DNA from: Cyclobacteriaceae bacterium YHN15 | GTDB lineage: Bacteria > Bacteroidota > Bacteroidia > Cytophagales > Cyclobacteriaceae | Direction: 5' to 3' | NCBI GenBank assembly: GCA_003797895.1 | Contig: RKQB01000001.1 | Location: 62,001 to 126,000, forward strand | DNA: 64,000 nt | Shown here: positions 41,903-50,647 of the stretch, piece after piece | Position numbering within the stretch: the stretch's first letter is position 1 | Layout of the letters: each line of letters opens with the position of its first letter | The notes under the pieces: generated by a model | Databases searched by the model: none | The model's input: only the letters and a program-made list of their open reading frames with translations | What the model was told of the DNA's origin: nothing | Position numbers and translations under genes: made by a program

Positions 41903-42997
41903 ATGTATAGAGAAATGAATTTCAGAATTTTGTCCGTATTTTTATTCTTTTTTCTGTCCTTGATTTTTCAGGGATGCGGGCTGCTAGGCAAGAAAAGTTC
42001 TGCCAGCGAAAAAGAGAACCGTAGAGGGGAAGTGACGGGTGTCCCCAAGAGACAGATCTGGCAGCAACCTTTGCCGGCAGACATGGTGGCTATTAAAGCT
42101 GGGACTTTTTGGATGGGTCAGGCTGATGAAGACATAGGCTTCACTCAGTCAGCTTTTAATAAGCAGATTACAATTTCAGAATTTTTCATGGACAAGTACG
42201 AAGTGTCTAACAACAAGTATAGACAATTTGTAGAGGCGGTGAGATTAGGTGAGTATACCTATAGTACTCCGACCACGCTGAAGGAGCCTCCGGTTTTTAA
42301 TCTGGATGAGGTGCTTCCTGATACAACCGTTTGGTCAACCAGTTTCACCTATCATTATGGAGATCCTCTGATGGAATTTTATTTTGATCATCCTGCCTTT
42401 GATAACTATCCGGTAGTTGGTGTAAGTTGGGAACAAGCACAGATGTATTCTGATTGGAGAACCTACCACATGAATGCCAATGACAAATCCGACTATGATT
42501 ATCCAAGATTCAGGCTTCCAACAGAAGCAGAATGGGAATATGCCGCAAAAGGCGGAAAGGATGTTGCCAAATATCCATGGGGTGGTCCTTATCTTAAAAA
42601 CAGAAGAGGTTGTCTGATGGCCAACTTTAAACCAGGCAGAGGTAATTACATAGATGATGGTTTTGCCTATACAGCGCCCGTGGATGTATTTGCTCCGAAT
42701 GGTTTTGGACTTTATAATATGTCAGGCAATGTGGCAGAATGGGTTCAGGATGCATACAGCCCTGTTTCAAGTTCTTTAACCTGGGATCTTGATCCAAAAT
42801 ATGATGATCCAAATGAAAGAAGAAAAGTAGTAAGAGGAGGTTCTTGGAAAGATATCGCTCACTTTTTGGAGACCAGTACAAGAACGTATGAGTATCAAGA
42901 TGTAAAAACTGCTCACATAGGCTTTAGAACAGTAGTTACCTTTATGGGTAGGTCCGGTTCAATGGATGTAAGCAATAATAGAAGAAGAAAACGATAA
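41903..42997 (+). CDS. gldK: Gliding/T9SS lipoprotein GldK
   Basis: The 364-residue lipoprotein has signal LSLIFQGCGLL (lipobox Cys near residue 26) and an FGE-sulfatase (SUMF1-type) fold: MVAIKAGTFWMGQADEDIGF, VGVSWEQAQMYSDWRTYHM, RLPTEAEWEYAAKGG, MSGNVAEWVQDAY, VVRGGSWKDIAHFL. GldK/PorK forms the periplasmic ring on the outer membrane with GldN. Start ATG 41903 or the ATG four codons later (41915) are both possible. It is followed by gldL, gldM and gldN, the conserved T9SS order. Confidence 0.96.
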   Translation: MYREMNFRILSVFLFFFLSLIFQGCGLLGKKSSASEKENRRGEVTGVPKRQIWQQPLPADMVAIKAGTFWMGQADEDIGFTQSAFNKQITISEFFMDKYEVSNNKYRQFVEAVRLGEYTYSTPTTLKEPPVFNLDEVLPDTTVWSTSFTYHYGDPLMEFYFDHPAFDNYPVVGVSWEQAQMYSDWRTYHMNANDKSDYDYPRFRLPTEAEWEYAAKGGKDVAKYPWGGPYLKNRRGCLMANFKPGRGNYIDDGFAYTAPVDVFAPNGFGLYNMSGNVAEWVQDAYSPVSSSLTWDLDPKYDDPNERRKVVRGGSWKDIAHFLETSTRTYEYQDVKTAHIGFRTVVTFMGRSGSMDVSNNRRRKR

Positions 42998-43040
42998 TAG
43001 CCCTAGTCAAAAATCACAGTAACAACTTAATTTATTTAAA

Positions 43041-43838
43041 ATGGCAAAGCAGAATTCTTTTAAACACCAATTTTATGGCAGTATAATGCCAAAAATCTAC
43101 GGCATCGGCGCATCTATCGTTATTTTGGGTGCTATGTTCAAAATCCTTGATTGGCAATTCGCAAGTTTAATGATCGGGGTGGGGCTAACCACTGAAGCAG
43201 CAATATTTTTTCTATCGGCATTTGAACCGAAACAAGAAGAAATTGATTGGTCCAAGGTTTATCCGGAACTGGCAAGTGATGAGCCTGGCCCTTCAAAATC
43301 AAAATCTGTGACTACAGGCCCAGGCCTGACGCAGAAGTTTGACGAAATGATGGAAAACGCAAAAATTGGACCTGAACTTTTTGAGAGCCTCGGTAAAGGC
43401 ATGCAAAACCTTGCCAGCTCTGCTGAAAAAATGGGAAAATTGTCAGATGCAGCAGTTGCGACCAATGAATATGCTGAAAATGTAAAATCAGCATCCAGAA
43501 CTTTGGTTGATATCAATCAGTCTTATGGAAAAACTGCCACTGCGCTTGTAGAGCTTTCTTCAGCTTCCCAGGATGCCAAGCAGTATCATTCCCAAGTAGT
43601 TGAAGTTACCAAAAACCTATCAGCTCTAAACAATGTGTATGAGATGGAGCTGATTGACGCACAAAACCACATGAAAACTTTGAATAAATTTTATTCTAAT
43701 GTGGCTACGGCTATGGAGGGACTTGCGGAAGCAGGAAAAGAAACGGAAACCTTCAAGAGTGAATTGGCTAAATTGAATTCAAACGTAAGTTCTTTGAACA
43801 AAATCTATGGCGGTATGCTCACGGCCATGAAAGGTTAA
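43041..43838 (+). CDS. gldL: T9SS motor subunit GldL
   Basis: The 265-residue inner-membrane protein has two N-terminal helices (about 18-36 and 41-60), with Glu52 in the second (GLTTEAAIFF), the residue position used in proton-driven torque in GldL. A long cytoplasmic coiled-coil tail follows (about 90-265). With GldM it forms the motor driving type IX secretion and gliding. It follows gldK by 43 nt. Confidence 0.96.
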   Translation: MAKQNSFKHQFYGSIMPKIYGIGASIVILGAMFKILDWQFASLMIGVGLTTEAAIFFLSAFEPKQEEIDWSKVYPELASDEPGPSKSKSVTTGPGLTQKFDEMMENAKIGPELFESLGKGMQNLASSAEKMGKLSDAAVATNEYAENVKSASRTLVDINQSYGKTATALVELSSASQDAKQYHSQVVEVTKNLSALNNVYEMELIDAQNHMKTLNKFYSNVATAMEGLAEAGKETETFKSELAKLNSNVSSLNKIYGGMLTAMKG

Positions 43839-43878
43839 GCCTTAATTTAAAATATGTTTAATCTTTTATATTTATAAT

Positions 43879-45480
43879 ATGGCTGGAGTTAAAGAGACAC
43901 CAAGACAACGGATGATCGGGATGATGTACTTGGTATTGACAGCTTTGCTGGCTTTACAGGTAAGTAATCAGATCCTCCAAAAGTTTGTATTGTTGAATGA
44001 CGGTCTGGAAAGAACGTCCAAGAATTTTATCGGCAAAAATGAATTCACCGTATCTTCCATCGCAAGCACGGTAGAACAGCAGGGGAATAACCCACGTGAT
44101 GTTCCGAAAGTTGCTGCAGCGAGAGAAGTTAGAAAAACAACTGCTGAAGTTTATACTTACCTTGAAGAATTAAAACAGCAATTGATCACTGAATCAAACG
44201 CTAAAGATGATCAAGGTTTGTACAAGTCCTCAGCTTTGAAAAATGTGGATATTCCGGGTAATATATTCAACAATAACCGTAAAGGATTTGAAATGCAGGA
44301 AAGGTTGAATACGTTTCCTTCTCAGATCAGTGCTATCCTTAAATCTATAGACATTGATATGTCCTTTCAGGATATAGCAAAAGATGCAAAGGATATTGAG
44401 ATTTTTAAAAATGATAAGGAAGTGAGAAACAAAAGTTTCGTGAACCTTAACTTTGTAAAATCACCTGTTGGTGCTGTCATGGCATTGATATCCCAATTTC
44501 AAAACGAAGTATTGAATATTGAAGGAGAGGCTTTATCAGCAATCACAGGTTCAATAGGTACCTTCTATTTCAAATCAGATGTATTCAAAGCCAGTGTGGC
44601 TGCCAATTCCAATGTAGTTGCCGCTGGCACTAAGTTTGAAGGTAACTTGTTCATCGCTTCCTCATCTTCATCCGCCGCACCTAAAATGACAATTGACGGC
44701 AGAGATGTCCCGGTCGTGGATGGTTTTGGAGAAATCAGCTTCACTGTACCACCTGCAGGTCAATATGATGACAGAGGTCTTGCAAAAAGAGTCTTGAAAG
44801 GAGAAATTACCGTAAATATTGCAGGAGAAGATTCTGTTTTGACAGTTGACTATGAATATTTTGTAGCGCAACCTGTAATTAGGGTAACTTCCGAAGTTGT
44901 AAATCAGCTTTATGCGGATTGTGCGAATGATCTATCTATCGATGTGCCTGCTTTAGGTAATGCTTATGCACCAGATTTTACTGTTTCCAATGGTAATTTC
45001 ATCAAGGGCTCGCGACCAGGCCAGGTTACTGTCATTCCAGGTAATTCCGGAAAAGTAGTCATAGGAGTAAGCAGTGGAGGCAATAAAATCGGAGATGTTT
45101 CGTATGATATTAAACCAGTACCTGCTCCAACTATCCGTTTGTTTGATGGAAGAGGACAGATTGACTTAAGTCAGGCTTATCCTGCTCCTGGCCCTTCCTC
45201 TTTGGTAGTAGAAGCAATTGCTGAGCCTACTTTCGGAAGAACTATGGCAAGAGATGCAAATTTCGAAGTTACAGGTGGAGAAGTAATTCTTTTAAGAAAT
45301 GAAGTTCCTCGAGAGAGAGTGAATATTTCCGGAAAAAATGTAGCCATAAGAAATTTATTGGCTGCCTCCAGAAGCGGAGATGCTTTGGTAATCAGAGTTA
45401 CTGAAGTAACAAGGACTAACTTCCGAGGTAATAAAATCAGGTCAAATCAGCCTGAAATTATTAGAATGGCGATTAAGTAA
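43879..45480 (+). CDS. gldM: T9SS motor subunit GldM
   Basis: The 533-residue protein has one N-terminal membrane helix (MIGMMYLVLTALLALQVSN, residues 12-30) and a large periplasmic region of four beta-domains. The start MAGVKETPRQRMIGMMYLVL is the family signature. It joins the GldL motor in the inner membrane to the GldK-GldN ring. Length is usual for the family. It sits between gldL and gldN (40 and 38 nt gaps). Confidence 0.97.
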   Translation: MAGVKETPRQRMIGMMYLVLTALLALQVSNQILQKFVLLNDGLERTSKNFIGKNEFTVSSIASTVEQQGNNPRDVPKVAAAREVRKTTAEVYTYLEELKQQLITESNAKDDQGLYKSSALKNVDIPGNIFNNNRKGFEMQERLNTFPSQISAILKSIDIDMSFQDIAKDAKDIEIFKNDKEVRNKSFVNLNFVKSPVGAVMALISQFQNEVLNIEGEALSAITGSIGTFYFKSDVFKASVAANSNVVAAGTKFEGNLFIASSSSSAAPKMTIDGRDVPVVDGFGEISFTVPPAGQYDDRGLAKRVLKGEITVNIAGEDSVLTVDYEYFVAQPVIRVTSEVVNQLYADCANDLSIDVPALGNAYAPDFTVSNGNFIKGSRPGQVTVIPGNSGKVVIGVSSGGNKIGDVSYDIKPVPAPTIRLFDGRGQIDLSQAYPAPGPSSLVVEAIAEPTFGRTMARDANFEVTGGEVILLRNEVPRERVNISGKNVAIRNLLAASRSGDALVIRVTEVTRTNFRGNKIRSNQPEIIRMAIK

Positions 45481-45518
45481 TTAAATCTGGTATCGTCCAG
45501 AACCTAAACGACAAGGTT

Positions 45519-46331
45519 ATGAATATTAAAAATTATTTTATGTTGACCCTGGCATTTCTCGGACTTGTTCTGGGAGTAGATGTATTTGGGCAAGGAGCAA
45601 CTAGTGTGAATCCCAGCAATATGGGAGATAGACGCTTTAAAGTTGATACAGTTTTTTCTGTCGTTCCAATCAGAGAGGATGATATTATGTATCAGATCGG
45701 AGTTTGGAGAAGGATAGATTTAAGGGAAAAATACAATAATCCTTTATATGGTTCCGGAGATACGAAAAACAACGGTATCGTCAACAATATCTATAAAGCT
45801 GTTGTTGAGGAAAATGCATTGGAAGTATTTTCTGATGAAGAATTCACTCAGCCGCTTTCAATTGCAGAGTTTCAAAACAACTTTTGGATTGCAGCTAATG
45901 GTGATAGTATTTTCGTAAAGCAATTGTATTACTTGGACTTCAAAGAAGATTTCCTCTTTGACAAGCATCATTCACAGATTAAATTTGATGTGAAGTATAT
46001 TGAATTGGTGATGCCATCTCCTACAAATGCAAATGCGGGTCAAAAGACTATCGGATTTATCAGATACAAAGATTTTTATAATCATTTTAAGAATCACCCT
46101 GAAGCCAAATGGCTAAATTTCCAAAATGACTCAAAAAGTTTGACTTATGATCAGGCTTTTGACATGAGATTATTCAGGTCTGTAGTCAGGAAATATACCA
46201 ATTCTGATAATGCCTTGATCGCTGATATGGTTGATCCTGAAAATCCTAGCCCTGAATTGCAGGCATTTTTGAATTCCCTTGAATTCGAATATAAATTATT
46301 GGATTACGAAAATGCCCTTTGGGAATGGTAA
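45519..46331 (+). CDS. gldN: Gliding/T9SS ring protein GldN
   Basis: The 270-residue periplasmic protein has a signal peptide (LTLAFLGLVLGVDVFGQ) and the GldN core (IREDDIMYQIGVWRRIDLRE, EKYNNPLYGSG, DFKEDFLFDKHHSQIKFDVK, IGFIRYKDFY). It forms the periplasmic ring with GldK. It ends the cluster, six nucleotides before a strong terminator. Confidence 0.96.
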   Translation: MNIKNYFMLTLAFLGLVLGVDVFGQGATSVNPSNMGDRRFKVDTVFSVVPIREDDIMYQIGVWRRIDLREKYNNPLYGSGDTKNNGIVNNIYKAVVEENALEVFSDEEFTQPLSIAEFQNNFWIAANGDSIFVKQLYYLDFKEDFLFDKHHSQIKFDVKYIELVMPSPTNANAGQKTIGFIRYKDFYNHFKNHPEAKWLNFQNDSKSLTYDQAFDMRLFRSVVRKYTNSDNALIADMVDPENPSPELQAFLNSLEFEYKLLDYENALWEW

Positions 46332-46337
46332 AAAAAA

Positions 46338-46362
46338 GGCGGGTTATTTACCCGCCTTTTTT
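46338..46362. terminator. Bidirectional terminator for gldN and uvrC
   Basis: A perfect 7-bp GC-rich stem (46338-46344 with 46350-46356) with a 5-nt loop has seven As before and six Ts after. The uvrC stop codon (46348-46350) lies inside the loop. Confidence 0.93.
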
Positions 46363-48153
46363 ATTTTCTAACCATTCTGAAAGTTTCTGGGCTTTGGCTT
46401 TCCCAATCACCATTTCCAACTCCTCATTACTGGCTTCTCTGACCTTTTTTACTGATTTAAAATGCTGTAATAATTTTTCTGCAGTTTCTTTTCCAATGCT
46501 CTCTACTTCGGTTAATTGAGAACCAAAGGCCCTTTTACTTCTGATATTTCTATGAAATGTGATGGCAAACCTATGGGCTTCATCCCTGATTTTTTGCAAT
46601 AGGCGAAGAGATTCAGATTTCTTGTCGATATGGATAGGGTATTGATCCCCGGGGAAATAAATCTCTTCCAATCTTTTGGCTATTCCTATAATGGGTGTTT
46701 TCCCATAGATATTCAATTCTTTCAAGGCATCAACTGCAGCCGACAATTGTCCCTTACCTCCATCAATAACAATCAGTTTAGGAAGTGGCTTATCCTCTTC
46801 CAGTAGTCTTTTGTACCTTCTCCCCACAACTTCCTTCATGCTAGCAAAATCATTTGCGCCTTCCACAGTTTTGATATGGTAATGCCTATACTCCTTTATG
46901 GCTGGTTTTCCATTTAGGAAGCATACCATACTGGCCACAGGGTTTGTTCCCTGAATATTGGAATTATCAAAGCATTCAATGTGGTCAGGCATTTCCTGAA
47001 GTGACAGATCAGACTGAAGCTGCTTTAGTACCCTGAATTTTTTGTCTTTGACTTCCCCTGACGCCAATAGTTTTTCCTGCTTGTAATATTTGGCATTCTT
47101 TAATGATAATTCAATAAGGTTTTTCTTGTCTCCGATTTTCGGTAAGTGGATATTCAGCCCTTCATATTCTTCCTCTATTTTAATATTCACGACAATTTCA
47201 TCTGCATCACTGTTGAATTGGTCTCTAAGACGGACAATGGCAGTAAGCAACAATTCTGTTTCGGTTTCGTCCAGCTTTTTCTTTAACTCTACTGTTTTGG
47301 TCAGAATGATAGCGCCATTCATTACTTTTAGATAGTTGACATAGGCATTTTTTTCATCTGTCACTATGGCGAAAACATCCAAATCTTTTATAGAGGGGTT
47401 GACTACCATGGATTTGGATTGGTATTTTTCCAATAAATCCAATTTTTCCTTGTAATAATGGGCTCTTTCAAACTCAAGTTCTGCAGCAGCCAATTGCATT
47501 TTTTCTTTAAAATGGGATTTTGCAGTGGCAAGATTTCCTTTTAAAATATGTTTGGCCTGTTCAATATCCTTGAGATAATCTTCTTCCTTTTGTTTCCCTT
47601 CACAAGGCCCAAGACAATTCCCAATATGGTATTCCAGGCAGACCCTATATTTCCCTTCCTTGATTTTTTCAGGGCTTAAATCCAATCTGCAAGTCCGAAT
47701 CGTAAATACACCCCTAATAAGATCCAGCACATTATTCATGGCTTTTACAGAGGCAAATGGCCCATAAAAAGTCCCTTTATGAGGAATCAACCTTCTTGTT
47801 GAAAAAATTTGAGGGAAGTGTTCCTTAGTCAATAAAAGATAGGGATAGGTCTTGTCGTCCTTAAGAAGGATATTGTATTTAGGTTGGGTTTTTTTAATAA
47901 GATTATTTTCTAAAAGGAGCGCATCAAATTCTGAATTCACCAAGGTGATTTCAATCCTCTTGATTTCTCTGACCATCCTACGGGTTTTATGGTTAAGACC
48001 CGTTCCTTTGACAAAATACGAGGCAACCCTTTTTTTCAGACTTTTTGCTTTCCCTACATATATGAGCTCATTTTCTGAATTATAATATTTATAAACACCT
48101 GGTTGATCTGGAAGTATATTGTATTCCTCAACTGTATAAAAGGGTACTTGCAT
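46348..48153 (-). CDS. uvrC: Excinuclease ABC subunit C
   Basis: The 601-residue nuclease makes both cuts in nucleotide excision repair with UvrAB. The GIY-YIG domain (about 15-95; PGVYKYYNSENELIYVGKAK), UVR motif (ELEFERAHYYKEKLDLLEK), RNase H-like C domain (ECFDNSNIQGTNPVASMVCF, VIDGGKGQLSAA) and C-terminal HhH region (VESIGKETAEKLLQHFKSVK) are present. I start it at ATG 48153; nine further upstream codons would begin inside the preceding terminator and are not conserved. Its last codons and stop form part of the shared terminator. Confidence 0.96.
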   Translation of the reverse strand: MQVPFYTVEEYNILPDQPGVYKYYNSENELIYVGKAKSLKKRVASYFVKGTGLNHKTRRMVREIKRIEITLVNSEFDALLLENNLIKKTQPKYNILLKDDKTYPYLLLTKEHFPQIFSTRRLIPHKGTFYGPFASVKAMNNVLDLIRGVFTIRTCRLDLSPEKIKEGKYRVCLEYHIGNCLGPCEGKQKEEDYLKDIEQAKHILKGNLATAKSHFKEKMQLAAAELEFERAHYYKEKLDLLEKYQSKSMVVNPSIKDLDVFAIVTDEKNAYVNYLKVMNGAIILTKTVELKKKLDETETELLLTAIVRLRDQFNSDADEIVVNIKIEEEYEGLNIHLPKIGDKKNLIELSLKNAKYYKQEKLLASGEVKDKKFRVLKQLQSDLSLQEMPDHIECFDNSNIQGTNPVASMVCFLNGKPAIKEYRHYHIKTVEGANDFASMKEVVGRRYKRLLEEDKPLPKLIVIDGGKGQLSAAVDALKELNIYGKTPIIGIAKRLEEIYFPGDQYPIHIDKKSESLRLLQKIRDEAHRFAITFHRNIRSKRAFGSQLTEVESIGKETAEKLLQHFKSVKKVREASNEELEMVIGKAKAQKLSEWLENKKGG

Positions 48154-48166
48154 AATACAAAAATAT

Positions 48167-48187
48167 AAAAAAAGCCCCATTTGGGGC
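48167..48187 (-). terminator. Terminator after the penicillin-binding protein gene
   Basis: GCCCC (48174-48178) pairs with GGGGC (48183-48187), and on the minus strand the stem runs into seven Ts (48167-48173). It lies only 14 nt upstream of the uvrC start. Confidence 0.8.
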
Positions 48188-48211
48188 CTTTGAAGTATTT
48201 TTTAAAGATTT

Positions 48212-50488
48212 TTAGAAGTCTGTTTTATTAGGATCAAAATCAAAATCCGTGAATCTATTGCTGTTCATTTCATATTGGTCACAATCAATTTCAATGCTGA
48301 GTGGTCTTTCTGGCCTAGGGAAAGGACCCTTGGTATATCCCAGACTTTGGTCAGCATATACCTTGGACATGTATTTAACCCAAATAGGTCTTGCCGTCTG
48401 ACTGCCTTGGCCACTGATCCAACTTCTGAAGTGAATGGCCCTGTCATCACCTCCAACCCATGTTCCTGAAACCAGGTCCTTACTCATTCCAATATACCAG
48501 CCATCAGAAGCATTCTGGGTAGTACCTGTCTTTCCTCCAAGTTCATTTCCTTCATCCCTTAGGGTCCAAGGTACACCCTGACTTGTCCCTTTGAATTCTT
48601 CAAATCCTCCTCTCATCATATAAACCATCAAATAAGCATGCTCTTCGCTCATGGCCGGTTTTTTCTTTGGAGTGAATTGTTGGAGCAAATTACCGTTCTT
48701 GTCTTCAATTCGGTCTATATAGAAAGGAACAATATGCTCTCCTTTGTTGACGAATGTGCTCATTGCACCGATCATTTCAAATATAGAGACATCACTGGTA
48801 CCTAAAGCCAATGCCGGTACTTCTTCCAAATCACTTGTAATACCTAAGCGATGTGCCGTTTCCACCACTACCCTGGGACCCAGCTTTTTCATCATATATG
48901 CGGTGACGGAGTTGACAGATTGCGCCATGGCAAGTCTGATGCTCATTTTTTCATAAGAAAATTTACCATCCGCATTTTTTGGGGTCCAGGAAGGTTGCCC
49001 TGGAATATTTACTTCTATAGGCTGGTCGATTACTGTGTAACATGGGCTGTACCCGTTTTCGATGGCAGCAGCATAAACAAATGGTTTGAATGTAGAACCA
49101 GGTTGACGCTTGCCCTGCTTCACATGGTCATATTTGAAATGCTTGTGGTTAATTCCTCCTACCCAGGCCTTGATGTGTCCTGTTTCAGGATCCATAGACA
49201 TAAAGCCTGTCTGCAAATGCTTTTTGTAGTGTCGGAGGGAGTCCATTGTGCTCATCAAAGTATCTATTTCTCCTTCAGTCCAGGAGAAGACCTTCATCCG
49301 CTTCTTTTCATTCAATTTGATATCGACAGAATCTGAATTTGCACCATATCGTTTGACCAAATTTCTGTAGGCTTCAGTTCTTTTAACGGCAGTTTCAAGG
49401 AAATTTGGAATAACCCGCCCTTCATTGTCTATCCAAGGATCTCTTTTTCCGGTTTCATTTTCGAATTTTTTCTGCAATTCCCTCATATGTTCATCTACAG
49501 CTTCTTCAGCATATCGCTGCATCCTACTGTCGATAGTGGCATATATTTTCAAGCCGTCTCCGAAAAGGTCATAAGGCGTACCGTCTGCTTTAAGGTTGTC
49601 TTTTGTCCATTTAATCAAATCAGCTTTAATAATCTCACGGAAATATGTTGCCAATCCTTGATTTTGGTTTTCTACCCTATAATCCAACTCTATTGGCATT
49701 GCTGAAAGAGAATCCATTTCGGATTTTGTGAGATAATTATATTTTTCCATCTGACCCAGGACTGTGTTTCTTCGCCTTAGGGAATTTTCAGGATTGAAAA
49801 CAGGGCTATAGTAGGATGGCGCTTTAAATAAGCCAACCAAAGTGGCTGATTCCTGCACATTAAGCTCGTTGGGACTTTTGTTAAAAAAGGTTTTTGCAGC
49901 GGTTTTTATTCCATAAGCATTGCTTCCAAATTCTGAAGTGTTTAAGTAAAGCGTCAGGATCTCATTTTTAGTGTAGGATCTTTCCAACTTCGTCGCAACA
50001 ATCCATTCTTTGGTTTTGATGATGAGCATTCTCAATCCCGGCACCCTGCTCAACACCCCTTGGGATTCCAGATTTCTGGTCTTAAACAGGTTTTTAGCAG
50101 TTTGCTGGCTAAGTGTACTACCTCCTCCTGTAGATTGTCTCAAAATCAGTGATTTGACCAATACCCTTCCCATACTTTGTAAGTCAATGCCTGAATGTTT
50201 GTCAAATCTGACATCCTCTGTTGCAATTAAGGCATTTACTAAATTTTGGGAGAGTTCATTGTAGGTAACAGGACTCCTGTTTTCACGGAAGTAGTTCCCA
50301 AGTAATACCCCATCAGCGGAATAAAGTTCGGATGCGACTTCGCTCTTTGGATTTTCCAAAGCCTTGAAATCCGGTAATTCACCAAACAATCCAAGGAAAT
50401 TGACACTCACTGCCCAAACAAAAAGGATAAAACCAATTATCCCTGCAGCGAAAACCAACCAAATAAGCTTTATGATTTTTTTGGTCAT
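48212..50488 (-). CDS. Class A penicillin-binding protein (PBP1A type)
   Basis: The 758-residue bifunctional peptidoglycan synthase has one N-terminal membrane helix (8-32), the GT51 glycosyltransferase domain (about 60-240; LIATEDVRFDKHSGID, GGSTLSQQTAKNLF) and the transpeptidase domain with SxxK in QPGSTFKPF, SVN in AQSVNSVTAY and KTGTT in GGKTGTTQNASDG. It acts outside the inner membrane in wall synthesis. Monocistronic with a terminator right after it. The symbol could be mrcA-like but I leave it blank. Confidence 0.95.
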   Translation of the reverse strand: MTKKIIKLIWLVFAAGIIGFILFVWAVSVNFLGLFGELPDFKALENPKSEVASELYSADGVLLGNYFRENRSPVTYNELSQNLVNALIATEDVRFDKHSGIDLQSMGRVLVKSLILRQSTGGGSTLSQQTAKNLFKTRNLESQGVLSRVPGLRMLIIKTKEWIVATKLERSYTKNEILTLYLNTSEFGSNAYGIKTAAKTFFNKSPNELNVQESATLVGLFKAPSYYSPVFNPENSLRRRNTVLGQMEKYNYLTKSEMDSLSAMPIELDYRVENQNQGLATYFREIIKADLIKWTKDNLKADGTPYDLFGDGLKIYATIDSRMQRYAEEAVDEHMRELQKKFENETGKRDPWIDNEGRVIPNFLETAVKRTEAYRNLVKRYGANSDSVDIKLNEKKRMKVFSWTEGEIDTLMSTMDSLRHYKKHLQTGFMSMDPETGHIKAWVGGINHKHFKYDHVKQGKRQPGSTFKPFVYAAAIENGYSPCYTVIDQPIEVNIPGQPSWTPKNADGKFSYEKMSIRLAMAQSVNSVTAYMMKKLGPRVVVETAHRLGITSDLEEVPALALGTSDVSIFEMIGAMSTFVNKGEHIVPFYIDRIEDKNGNLLQQFTPKKKPAMSEEHAYLMVYMMRGGFEEFKGTSQGVPWTLRDEGNELGGKTGTTQNASDGWYIGMSKDLVSGTWVGGDDRAIHFRSWISGQGSQTARPIWVKYMSKVYADQSLGYTKGPFPRPERPLSIEIDCDQYEMNSNRFTDFDFDPNKTDF

Positions 50489-50647
50489 TATGATCTATAA
50501 ATAATTATACCTTAATTTAATTTCTTGGCTGTAAAAGCCGTTTTTTAGTGGAAAATCTATATAATATTCATGTTGTCGTAAATGTTTTCTTCAATCAGTT
50601 CGATTAGTAAGATGTACATTTCCCAATTTGAAGTCTCTTTTTTTTAT

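Noticed and set aside
48154..48180. Longer uvrC starting at 48180
   Set aside because: That start codon lies within the terminator stem and the extra nine residues (MGLFLYFCI) are not part of the UvrC family start.
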